From CBDCWQ01 sp965223435 (GTDB taxonomy: Bacteria; Myxococcota; Kuafuiibacteriia; Kuafuiibacteriales; Kuafuiibacteriaceae), in contig CBDCWQ010000023.1 of NCBI GenBank assembly GCA_965223435.1, forward strand, positions 868,001 through 932,000: a DNA stretch of 64,000 bases, written 5' to 3'. A program made the position numbers and the translations under genes. Under the pieces are notes generated by a model. That model made no database searches. It saw nothing but the letters and a program-made list of their open reading frames with translations, and had not been told where the DNA came from. Shown here in pieces: positions 44,203 to 52,766 of this stretch. The first letter of the stretch is position 1; every line of letters starts with the position of its first letter.

Positions 44203-45626
44203 CAGAACCCCCAGTTCGTTCCTACCGAAAAGCGCACGGCTTCGATTTTGAAGTCTTGCTCGAATCGGGTGGTTGAGAAGGCCAAGAGCATGCTCAGTGA
44301 AGAGCTGGTTGTGCTGAGCGAACGAAGGCCAAGACCAAAGCTTTGCCGCAAAAGACCACCACGGAAGTCTTCGAGCCGTTCTCCAAAGACGTTGCCGACC
44401 TCATAAAAGAGGGTGCCGTCGAGGTAGGTCCACACCGGGTACCGATAATCGATTGTGGCCACAGCAAGTGATCTTCCGTGAAAACGAGCACGGAGAAATC
44501 CACGCATGTGTTCGGGGCCGCCGCTGGTGATGAGCTCCGCGAACGGGAGATCACCATCCGCGATGGGGTCGGTCATTTCAATACGTACTCGAGCGCCGAA
44601 TACCCGACGATAGCCGGGAACAACGTCCCAAAAGGCTGAAAGTTCACCGCCGTAGCGAACAAACTGAATCGACTTGGAGCGACCCCCTAATCCTTTGCCA
44701 TAGCGCAAAATACCCTCTAGTCGCACGCCGGTTTCGGAACGCAAAAGGTCGGTGCGACTGTCGGCCGCGAGGGCCGCTTTGAGCCGAATGAGCTTATACC
44801 CGCGAAAAAAAGCGGCGCCCTGTGGATCGTTTAATCTAAAGAGATCATCGGCGGTTTCTTGTTGGGCATCGGGGCCGCAGATATCGAAGGCACTGCTCGC
44901 CGACGCGCAGTCAAACGCATTGCTCGAATACTCCACGCCGAGCCGCGCATCAAAATAGCTGACTCGATCAAGCTCTGTCTCGACAGCGATGCGCATCTTG
45001 TCGCGGAAAAACCGGCTTTGGTCTCCTTCGTTTGTTGCCGCGCCTTGTCCAAAGAAGACAAAGTCATCTCGCTGCTCAATGTGAAAGCCCGCCGTCACTT
45101 TGAGGGCATCTTTGGGAAGAAAACGAAATCGGACCGCCGCGTTCACGGTGACGTTTCGATCGAAGTCGCTGTCGGCCCCGGCGAGGAGGTCTTGTCCGTC
45201 AAAGAGGGCGTTGGTCCAAACAGCGCCGATGCCCAGTTTTCCCGAAAAACCGCTCGGCAATGCAAAAATAGGAAAAACGCGCCCATTTCCTCCGTCCCAC
45301 GTCGTCAAATGGTTGTACCACTCGCCGATGTGGTACCGTTCGAACGACTCTGCGAGAAACTCCAGCGGGTGACGGACCACGTACTCCATCACCAAATGCA
45401 CCGGAAAAAATAGCACGCGGGGTCCCCACAAAAGCAGGGCCGCACCTTCAGGCTCAGGCGCCCTACCGGCGAGGGTTTGGGGTGTGGGCCTTTTTTCGAT
45501 GTTTTCCTCGGGTTCCATCGCGCCGCGATAGGCGGCCCCGAGGGGCTCTGGGCTTTGGGCGCCCTCCAAAGAGGCGGCTTCCTCAGCAAGCCCGCATACA
45601 AGCATGGCGAGTAATGCGGCACCCAT
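44202..45626 (-). CDS. Omp85-like outer-membrane beta-barrel protein without evident POTRA domains
   Basis: 474 residues from the ATG at 45626 with AGAGGG upstream. A short signal (MGAALLAMLVCGLAEEAAS) is followed by a 60-residue linker and then beta strands to the C-terminus. The family hallmark is present: the ELITSGGPEHMRGFLRARF segment, followed by LAVATIDYRYPVW, FYEVGNVFGE, and the final strand ending in Gly-Phe. The strands (GKLGIGAVWTNALFD, FRFLPKDALKVTAGF, LRSETGVRLEGILRYG) are of bacterial surface antigen (D15/BamA) type. Only about 70 residues precede the barrel, so canonical POTRA repeats are absent, as in other short Omp85 members. It is coupled to the kinase-like lipoprotein gene downstream. 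Confidence 0.83.
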   Translation of the reverse strand: MGAALLAMLVCGLAEEAASLEGAQSPEPLGAAYRGAMEPEENIEKRPTPQTLAGRAPEPEGAALLLWGPRVLFFPVHLVMEYVVRHPLEFLAESFERYHIGEWYNHLTTWDGGNGRVFPIFALPSGFSGKLGIGAVWTNALFDGQDLLAGADSDFDRNVTVNAAVRFRFLPKDALKVTAGFHIEQRDDFVFFGQGAATNEGDQSRFFRDKMRIAVETELDRVSYFDARLGVEYSSNAFDCASASSAFDICGPDAQQETADDLFRLNDPQGAAFFRGYKLIRLKAALAADSRTDLLRSETGVRLEGILRYGKGLGGRSKSIQFVRYGGELSAFWDVVPGYRRVFGARVRIEMTDPIADGDLPFAELITSGGPEHMRGFLRARFHGRSLAVATIDYRYPVWTYLDGTLFYEVGNVFGERLEDFRGGLLRQSFGLGLRSLSTTSSSLSMLLAFSTTRFEQDFKIEAVRFSVGTNWGF

Positions 45627-46099
45627 GCGGACCCTCTTAGGCCTAAAGTTGGTGTATTGCCAAGGCGTTCGACGAGGCGACGCGGGCGACCGCCATGGGA
45701 GGTTTTGCGCTACTTCGGCGCATCTCTAAGGCCAAAGGGCTTTGCCTCCGGTATTTCCCGCTGGGTCAAGCTGGTGTGGGGTTAGGCGAAGTTCATCGAT
45801 AAGGGGCCGTCCGTGAGGTTCCATCGGGAACAACGAAACGAAGGAGGACAGGCAGCGTACAATATCGCGTGCAAAGCAGACATGCTGTCGTCTTCTTCAG
45901 ACACGCGGGTTCCAAGCCCGGTAGCGTGGGCGGATAAGTCCCTTGTCTCCCCAAGCGCACGTTCTGACCTCGGAGGCACCCCTCGACTGTTTTTATCTGA
46001 TGGCACGGTATCTGCTCTTTCGCCTTATCCATGATAGATTGGCCACAGCCTGCCACGTGCAGGGCACCCACTTTCACCTACCCGCAAGCACCCGAAGGC
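45627..46099. other. Divergent intergenic region between the Omp85-like gene and the deacetylase gene
   Basis: About 470 bases with no convincing gene; short frames on both strands lack ribosome sites and familiar products. It should hold the promoters of the Omp85/kinase-like unit and of the deacetylase. A small inverted repeat (gttcc / ggaac around 45820) is visible, but no clear -35/-10 pair. Confidence 0.45.
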
Positions 46100-49000
46100 A
46101 TGAGGCGTTGCTTTAGCGCCCTGCATGGGTTGTCTCTTGTTTCGCTGGCCATGCTTGTGGTTACCCAAACCTCTTGCAGCAAGCAGTCACAACGCAACAG
46201 AGTGCGTCCTTCCGCGGCTGTGGACAGGATGGGGCGATGTTCGGGCAAGACGATGGCCGGTCAGTCGGGATGGCAGAGGTACTATTCCCTTGGCTTGTTC
46301 TTGGACGTGGATACGACCGAGTGTGGCTTCGATACAACGCCCATTTACTTAAGTTCAATCGGTGGAAATGGGCTTCAGTGGACAGTTGAAGGGGGAACCG
46401 CCATCTATTTTCCCACAGCCAGTGGTTTTCGGGTCTACCTTAGGACGGATGTTTCGCCAGAGGACGCAGAACGCTTCAAGTGGCATGTGAACTGGGATGC
46501 GGTCCCCAAAGGTTCTACACTCGATGGCCAATGTACCGGACAAACGGAACCCGGTCACACGAAGTGGATCCAAGGCGACGACTCCACCGTGTACACGGAC
46601 GTCGATACCCTGAACTGTGGCTTCGAAGAGACGCCCGTGTATTCTACATCGGTGGGTGGCAAGGTTAATCATTGGGTTGCGCGCGGCAAAACGTCGATCT
46701 TTATCCCCACCGCAACCGGGTTCCGGGTTCACCTGCATTTGCCCGGGATAACGCCAGAACTGGCCAATCAAAAGCAGTGGCATATCAATTGGTCGGCTGC
46801 GAGACGAAATATCGAAACGCCAGAACTCTGTACGGGCGCGACAGAACCGTCTGCTTGGCAACCATACAGTCACCAATCCTATTATGTAGACGTCGATACT
46901 TCTCAGTGTGGATTCGCCTCAACGCCAACCTACATCACTTCCCTGTATGGAACCGACCACCTGCTGACCCATGGCTCGGGAGCTGTCTATTTTGCTACCG
47001 AAACCGGTTTTAGAGTCTATGTCGGGGGCGTACAAGAGCCGAATATGAGCCTGAACTGGAAGGCGTCTGCCACGCCCGCAGACAGCAGTGAATGTCTCTC
47101 AGGCCCATGCTGCAGCAATGGTCGTTTTCTTCTTGCGGATCACCTGTGCAGGGAGGCTGATCCATCCAGCACTTGCGACGTCCCCGAATACTGCACGGGT
47201 GTGTCGGCTGAATGTCCGCAAGACCGGTACGCCCCAGCCACTCAGGTTTGTCGAGCAGCAGCTGACAGCTGTGACGAGCCTGAGTCCTGCACGGGAACCT
47301 CGCCCACCTGCCCGCCAGATACGTTTGCGCCAGCGGGTCAGGTTTGTCGGCAATCTTTGGCGGGCCTTGGTTGTGATGTGGAGGAAAAGTGCTCCGGAAA
47401 CTCTCCGTCGTGCCCGCCGGATACCTATGCGGCCGCGACCCAAGTGTGTAGACCAAAGAATCCAGTCAATTCGTGTGATGTAGCAGAGCTGTGTTCCGGC
47501 GCGTCTCCCGTTTGTCCCGAGGACGAGCCCTTGGCAACGGGTGTGGGTCTGTGTCGATCCGATGACATGGACATCGGCCTCAATACCATTGGTGTGCCCA
47601 CCTACGCCATCCAGTTTTTTGGTGCCGATGCAGCCGAAGTGAATCGAGTTACCTCGGACAAGTCTGAGGGTACCGCCGCAGCTCAAATTCTGTCGGGGAG
47701 AAACGGCCTCACGCAAAGTTGGGGGATGGGTGCTCGTTTCGCATTTCCGAGTGCGATGGATCTTTCTGACTACGGACGCGTCTCGTATGCCGTCAAGAGC
47801 AGCGTTGCCAGTGCGAACGTTAAGGTTGCTCTGGAGCTTCTGATTGATGCGGGGGGCCCGAACGAAAGCGTATGGCGTCAGCGACCGGAATCCCAGCTCC
47901 GCTTGTCTGATATCTCTCGGGCTTTCACAACCGTCAGCGTGTCGACCAGTCGAGACGCCTTCGAGCGGTCGGATGGGGCGCATTCGACAACCATGGACTT
48001 GACCAAGGTCACAGGCGTACAGTTCCTGATGCTCATCGAACCCAATACACCGGGAAGCCCCCGGCAAGTCGCGCTCAATGTGGACGAAATTCGTTTCTCG
48101 GAAAAATGGAGACTCGCTGGATACACGAGCAACCGAGAGGCAACCGTCGTTCCTCCGGCGGTTGCCGCTAAAATTTCAGACTTCGACGTAGGTTCTTCGA
48201 GTCGGCTCGCGGTGTGGGTGACCGATCCTTCCAGTGCCTGGCTCGGCATCGTTCAAGGAATGAAGGCCGTTGGTGTGCCGATTCGAGTGACCGAAAGCCT
48301 CTCAGAAGCGATCAAGCACAAAGCGGTCTTGGCATACCCGTCCATTTCTTCGGTTGCGGCGGACCGGTCGGCATTGCGGTCTTACGTGGAAGAGGGTGGG
48401 ACCTTGATTGCTGGAGAGGTCAATGACGAATCGATGAAAGACGTGTTTGGGTTCGATGCCGTTCAGTTTGTGGCGAGCTCTGATCGATTCTATAACGGAA
48501 AAGAAATTTCCCGCATTAGGTTTACGGCAAGTTATCCCAACCTCACTGCAAAATTGACAGACGTACGGGAAAGAAACATCCCCATCTATCGAAGCGAGCT
48601 CAACGAGAATATGCCGACGTGGAGATACAACGGAACAGTAAAACCGGGCTTGGCTCTGTATGCAGATGCCTCCGATACCGCTTCTGGGGTGCTCGATAGC
48701 AATGTGGCCATCACCTACAACGAATTTGGCAACGGTAAAGCCTACGCGGTGGGGCTGAATATTGGTCTTTATGTCCTTCGCAGTTTCGGAGGCTTTGGGG
48801 GTGGGCTCGGCCGAGATTATCTCAATGCATTCGATCCCGCGGTAGATGTCCTGTTGCGGCTTATTCGGGATATGTATCTTGAGGCTGAAGACCGCGCTGT
48901 GACCCTGTCACCGCTGCCGAACGATCGCGACTTGGTTGTCATGTTGACCCACGATATCGATACCACGGAATCCGCCATCAACGGCATGGAGTACGCCCGA

Positions 49001-49948
49001 ATAGAAAGAGAGGCGGGCGTGACGGGGACGTACTTCATCCAGACAAAATATGTGACGGATGCGCAGGAGTCCGCGTTTCGAGGCATTGATGCTTTTAAGG
49101 CTCTTACAGATCTCAATGCACTGGGGATGGAGGTCGCAAGCCATTCCGTCGCGCACGCCAACAACTTCAACTATTTCGATCTGGGGACCGGGAACGAACA
49201 ATTTCAGACTTATCGGCCGATCAATATCGAAACGCCTGATGGACTCGAGGCCGTCCATGGCACGATCCTAGGTGAGCTTCGGGTGAGTCGATTCCTTCTG
49301 GAGGATTTCGTTCCAGGTGTTCACGTCTCATCTTTTCGCCCGGGCCACCTTCGAAGGCCCCTCGCGCTCCCGCAGTCATTGTATGCCACCGGCTATCGTT
49401 ACGGCTCTATTAGCGCCGCGGGCGAGTCGATGACACACCTGCCCCACAAGATGACCTATAACCTTGGGACGAGCAGCGAGGTGAATATTTTTGATTTCCC
49501 GGTCACCATAGAAGACGAACTGCCTGAGTCTCCCATCGTCACCAATCGAGTCGTCGACGCGGTCCGCATTGCGGATCAAATTGGAAGCAAAGGCGGTATT
49601 ATGGTGATGTTGATACACCCCAATGTCCTTGGTTCCAAGCTGGAGTTCGTTCGGAACTTCATCGAAGCCAGAAAAGACAAGTATCTGTTCTCGAGTGTGG
49701 CGGACTTCGGAAGCTGGTGGGAAAGCAGAGATAGGGTAGAGGTCGGGTCCGACAGACACGGCGAGGTTCTTAAAGTGACCCTCAATGCGCCGCGCCCGAT
49801 TTCTGGGCTCACGCTGGAGATACCGGAAGGCTTGGTCGTTTCATCCAAAAGTCGCGACGTAGCCATCGCCGAGTTGCCCGAAAAGTCACGACTGGTGGTT
49901 CAGGGCGAGTTCTCAGGAGAGCTTCAGATCTATCTTCGAACGAGGTAG
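46100..49948 (+). CDS. Lipoprotein polysaccharide deacetylase with lectin-like repeats, disintegrin-like repeats and CBM-like domain
   Basis: 1282 residues from the ATG at 46100 (MRRCFSALHG); TQTSC (Cys26) is the lipoprotein site. Residues 45-325 hold three units of about 90 residues (VDTTECGFDTTP, VDTLNCGFEETP, VDTSQCGFASTP), each with a later TGFRV or SGFRV run. Residues 332-490 are four disintegrin-like Cys-rich repeats (CDVPEYCTGVSAECPQD, CSGNSPSCPPD). Residues 500-670 match the CBM-like domain of 1011-3437 (MDLSDYGRVSYAVKS). Residues 690-800 are alpha/beta, GATase-like. Residues 940-1230 are a NodB deacetylase: LTHDID (H951, D952), SHSVAH (H1015, H1019) and FRPGH, so metal-binding and catalytic residues look present. 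It probably deacetylates an extracellular or envelope polysaccharide. Confidence 0.88.
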   Translation: MRRCFSALHGLSLVSLAMLVVTQTSCSKQSQRNRVRPSAAVDRMGRCSGKTMAGQSGWQRYYSLGLFLDVDTTECGFDTTPIYLSSIGGNGLQWTVEGGTAIYFPTASGFRVYLRTDVSPEDAERFKWHVNWDAVPKGSTLDGQCTGQTEPGHTKWIQGDDSTVYTDVDTLNCGFEETPVYSTSVGGKVNHWVARGKTSIFIPTATGFRVHLHLPGITPELANQKQWHINWSAARRNIETPELCTGATEPSAWQPYSHQSYYVDVDTSQCGFASTPTYITSLYGTDHLLTHGSGAVYFATETGFRVYVGGVQEPNMSLNWKASATPADSSECLSGPCCSNGRFLLADHLCREADPSSTCDVPEYCTGVSAECPQDRYAPATQVCRAAADSCDEPESCTGTSPTCPPDTFAPAGQVCRQSLAGLGCDVEEKCSGNSPSCPPDTYAAATQVCRPKNPVNSCDVAELCSGASPVCPEDEPLATGVGLCRSDDMDIGLNTIGVPTYAIQFFGADAAEVNRVTSDKSEGTAAAQILSGRNGLTQSWGMGARFAFPSAMDLSDYGRVSYAVKSSVASANVKVALELLIDAGGPNESVWRQRPESQLRLSDISRAFTTVSVSTSRDAFERSDGAHSTTMDLTKVTGVQFLMLIEPNTPGSPRQVALNVDEIRFSEKWRLAGYTSNREATVVPPAVAAKISDFDVGSSSRLAVWVTDPSSAWLGIVQGMKAVGVPIRVTESLSEAIKHKAVLAYPSISSVAADRSALRSYVEEGGTLIAGEVNDESMKDVFGFDAVQFVASSDRFYNGKEISRIRFTASYPNLTAKLTDVRERNIPIYRSELNENMPTWRYNGTVKPGLALYADASDTASGVLDSNVAITYNEFGNGKAYAVGLNIGLYVLRSFGGFGGGLGRDYLNAFDPAVDVLLRLIRDMYLEAEDRAVTLSPLPNDRDLVVMLTHDIDTTESAINGMEYARIEREAGVTGTYFIQTKYVTDAQESAFRGIDAFKALTDLNALGMEVASHSVAHANNFNYFDLGTGNEQFQTYRPINIETPDGLEAVHGTILGELRVSRFLLEDFVPGVHVSSFRPGHLRRPLALPQSLYATGYRYGSISAAGESMTHLPHKMTYNLGTSSEVNIFDFPVTIEDELPESPIVTNRVVDAVRIADQIGSKGGIMVMLIHPNVLGSKLEFVRNFIEARKDKYLFSSVADFGSWWESRDRVEVGSDRHGEVLKVTLNAPRPISGLTLEIPEGLVVSSKSRDVAIAELPEKSRLVVQGEFSGELQIYLRTR

Positions 49949-52234
49949 CTAGGGCCTGCCCGCAAGCGCCCAGAGCGGGCCTATGCTCGAGAAGAAGTAG
50001 CTGTATTCCTGCTGAGACGCCTTTTTTGAAACCACGTCTTTGATCGTCTGGCTGTTTGGGTAGCGCCGCAGAACCAGCCAATAGAGGGGCGAGTGGTTGC
50101 GGTTCCCCGGATCTGCCACGCGGTAGGCTGTATCGGCCCAGGGAGCGCCCGCAAGAAAGCCTTTCACCAATCGGTTGCTTTTGTAGCCCCATGCGTCAAA
50201 ACCATTGTGGGTTGAGGCCTCCGCGGCAGCGATGAGGCCCAGCAGGGCAAAAAAGTGATAGTGCTGGCCATCGCCTTTGTCTTCTCCTTTGAACCCGACC
50301 GGAGTCTTGAAACCGTAGTTTCGCTTGTAACCGTCATAGGTGTAGCCATCCGGGTAGACCTCGCCTTCGATCAGATTCCGAAGAGAGCGAATGTGACCTT
50401 TATTGAAAGCCGGATCGTTGATGCCGTAGTTGTTGTCGGCTACATCGGTTTCGAAAATCCGGTCGACCATTGCTTGAGAGTGGGAAACCATTGCAAAAAC
50501 AAGGCCGGCCGTTTGATCCAGGATGTAAAAATTATCGTAGCCTACCCGGACTGAACGCGGCAGTCTTCGGAGTTGAGCGGGATCCTCAAGCACTTTTCCC
50601 TGTGAGTTCTGTATCCTGTTGCCGCGTTCATCGATTGCGAATAGAACGCCGTGACGCTTCACGGTGAGAATCTTAGCATACTTTTGCATGTAGGCATCGA
50701 CCTGAGCTTTATCTTCTCGGCTGAGGCTTCCCGTGTTGTACAGGAGGTCGTACATCCATGCCAATGGATACTGCATATGGCCGCCATTCTGTGAACCGCG
50801 CGCCCAGTTGTTTCCTTCGCCCTGTAGGCTGGTCCAGCTCAAGAGCGCCGACTTGAGCGCCTTCTCCTTTGCCGGTGTAGGCTCGATCATATAACTCATT
50901 GCGGCCTTCATGTTCCTCTTACTCAGGGGTTGGCATAATCGGTAGCTTTCGCGCCAGGACTTCATCTTGGTTTTGAGCGCCGCTGGTTTGCCAGCTGCTC
51001 TTATGCTGCGAATTTTTTGCCAGGCTGCTGTCGCCGCGCTGGAGGTCTTGTTTGCGACGGCCGACCGGATACGCGCGATTTCTTTCGCGTTGAAATACAG
51101 GTTCGGATGTTCGGATGGCTGTATCGCCCGGACCGTTCCGACTGGCCTTGGCGTAACCTTTTGAACCCGGATGTCCACGCGTCCGCGTGCGCTCCCGCCC
51201 CTACCGTCTTTTACTTGAAACTGAAAGGAGTCCGTTCCTGTGAAGCTGCGCTTCGGCGTATACACCAGAAAAGGCGGTTCCCCGGAGAGCTCACCTTGGC
51301 GTGGCCTCGTGACCACCGAGAAGATAAGAAGATCGCCATCGCGATCAGATCCGCTGAGTTTGATATCAACACCGACACCTTGTTCGGTGCTGAACGACGA
51401 GTTGGTAGCGGTAGGCGGCCTGTTGACCGGTGGCTCGGGCTTGGGCTTGTTGACATCGTCATTTGGTTCTTCTGGTGTTGGTTCTTCGACGGGTCGGTTT
51501 TCTGGCGCACCACCCCTTGCGAGTTGCTCAATTTCGTGGGCCAATAGGGCGCGCTTGTAGATGCGGACATCCTTAATCCGCCCATTCCACGGACGATCCC
51601 GTGGCCCTGGTGCATTCCCACCAATCCAGGTGCGGGCGCGGGCGCTTGTCGTGAGCCGGCCACGTTTGGCAACGCGCCCCACAAGAATGCCATCTTTGAA
51701 CAGCCTCATCCACTTACCATCAAAGGTTGCCGTCGCATGCGTCCACCGCCCATTGACCAGATCACCGGACGTCGCGATCAAGGTTGTTGTTTTCCCTCCA
51801 GCCCTTACCCGGAATCGCAGCCGCCTCTTTTTTCCGACCTGAAAGGTGCTCAGCATGAAATCATGAGACTGCTCCGCGACGCCCTGCGATCGCGAAAGAA
51901 TTCGACAGTCGGCTTTTTCACAATTGTCCAAGTGGTCTGATTTGAAAGAGGCGGCTAACGTCAGCGCCGTACCACTGGCTCGAAAGTCGCCGATATCAAC
52001 ATAGTCATTCACACCATCGAAGTCGAGTTCTGAACCCCGTCGAGCCACGCCCTTCAGCACACCGTGGTGCGAACCAACAGTATCAAAAACACGTGTTCCG
52101 GAACGCTCGTTCAGGGGCCAATGCGCGGTCAAGCCGTTGGCGGAAGCGTGCGCTACGTGTTCACTGGCGACGACACTAAATGACAGCACTGCGGCAGATG
52201 TCGTAATAAATCGAAAAATATGATCATGAAACAT
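49949..52234 (-). CDS. Exported LamG plus cadherin-like plus alginate-lyase-like protein
   Basis: 761 residues from the ATG at 52234, with GAGGAAG eight bases upstream; the frame open to 52270 is not needed. A signal peptide (AAVLSFSVVASEHVAHASA) is followed by a LamG domain (about 35-245: LTAHWPLNERSGTRVFDTVG, FKDGILVGRV, IKDVRIYKRALLAHEIEQL), a Pro/Glu linker, a cadherin-like beta domain (280-370: DIKLSGSDRDGDLLIFSVV) and an alpha/alpha barrel from 385 to 745 (GGHMQYPLAWMYDLLYN, GDGQHYHFFALLGLIAAAE). The barrel resembles alginate/heparinase-type lyases, which cut uronic-acid polymers by beta-elimination; I could not assign the catalytic residues securely. Its stop codon is directly back-to-back with that of the deacetylase gene (TAG and CTA, zero bases apart). 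Confidence 0.78.
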   Translation of the reverse strand: MFHDHIFRFITTSAAVLSFSVVASEHVAHASANGLTAHWPLNERSGTRVFDTVGSHHGVLKGVARRGSELDFDGVNDYVDIGDFRASGTALTLAASFKSDHLDNCEKADCRILSRSQGVAEQSHDFMLSTFQVGKKRRLRFRVRAGGKTTTLIATSGDLVNGRWTHATATFDGKWMRLFKDGILVGRVAKRGRLTTSARARTWIGGNAPGPRDRPWNGRIKDVRIYKRALLAHEIEQLARGGAPENRPVEEPTPEEPNDDVNKPKPEPPVNRPPTATNSSFSTEQGVGVDIKLSGSDRDGDLLIFSVVTRPRQGELSGEPPFLVYTPKRSFTGTDSFQFQVKDGRGGSARGRVDIRVQKVTPRPVGTVRAIQPSEHPNLYFNAKEIARIRSAVANKTSSAATAAWQKIRSIRAAGKPAALKTKMKSWRESYRLCQPLSKRNMKAAMSYMIEPTPAKEKALKSALLSWTSLQGEGNNWARGSQNGGHMQYPLAWMYDLLYNTGSLSREDKAQVDAYMQKYAKILTVKRHGVLFAIDERGNRIQNSQGKVLEDPAQLRRLPRSVRVGYDNFYILDQTAGLVFAMVSHSQAMVDRIFETDVADNNYGINDPAFNKGHIRSLRNLIEGEVYPDGYTYDGYKRNYGFKTPVGFKGEDKGDGQHYHFFALLGLIAAAEASTHNGFDAWGYKSNRLVKGFLAGAPWADTAYRVADPGNRNHSPLYWLVLRRYPNSQTIKDVVSKKASQQEYSYFFSSIGPLWALAGRP

Positions 52235-52766
52235 GTGTTGCTTCCTCACATGAAACTTCGAGTCAGGCAACCGTTAACCGTCGTATGAATACGCAGATCC
52301 GTCAAAGATCGTACGGTCCAAAACACGAGCGCGCCAACACATGACAAAAACGTCGTGTTTGGTATGAAACAAAAACTCGATAGGACAAACCGGGAAACCG
52401 TGCCCTTGTTCGCTGGGGGCTGAAACGCGATCCTTACAGCGAAGAAGAACTCGCATTTGGATGCTCAACACACATACCGCGGCGTAGCGGGACTGCGAGG
52501 GCGCCTCTGACCCTCGGGTATAAAAGGGCCGGGCAGAGGGGCCGGGACATCGGGGGCAGGTTCAGCCTAGGGCGCGGGGCGCACGGCAAGTGTTATGGTG
52601 CGCCAAGACTCGGTGTTGAGGCCTCCTTGGTTGGGCCAATGGTGGACGCCCGTGACACCGGGTGCCACCCGTGCAAACGCACCCTGAAATACGACCACGA
52701 CAGGAGTGCAGGCTTAGACCTCGGGGTTCTCTGAGAAGAGATTTCCCCAAAATGCCCTCCTGAAGA
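52235..52766. other. Intergenic region upstream of the alginate-lyase-like gene
   Basis: About 530 bases without a supportable gene. It is GC-rich with several short inverted repeats (for example cctctg / cagagg around 52500-52540). I considered a structured RNA on either strand, but saw no SRP, RNase P or 6S signature. Promoter elements were not evident. Confidence 0.4.

Noticed and set aside
52235..52766. Candidate structured RNA (6S, SRP or RNase P)
   Set aside because: The region is GC-rich with some stems, but the conserved signatures of these RNAs are absent on both strands.
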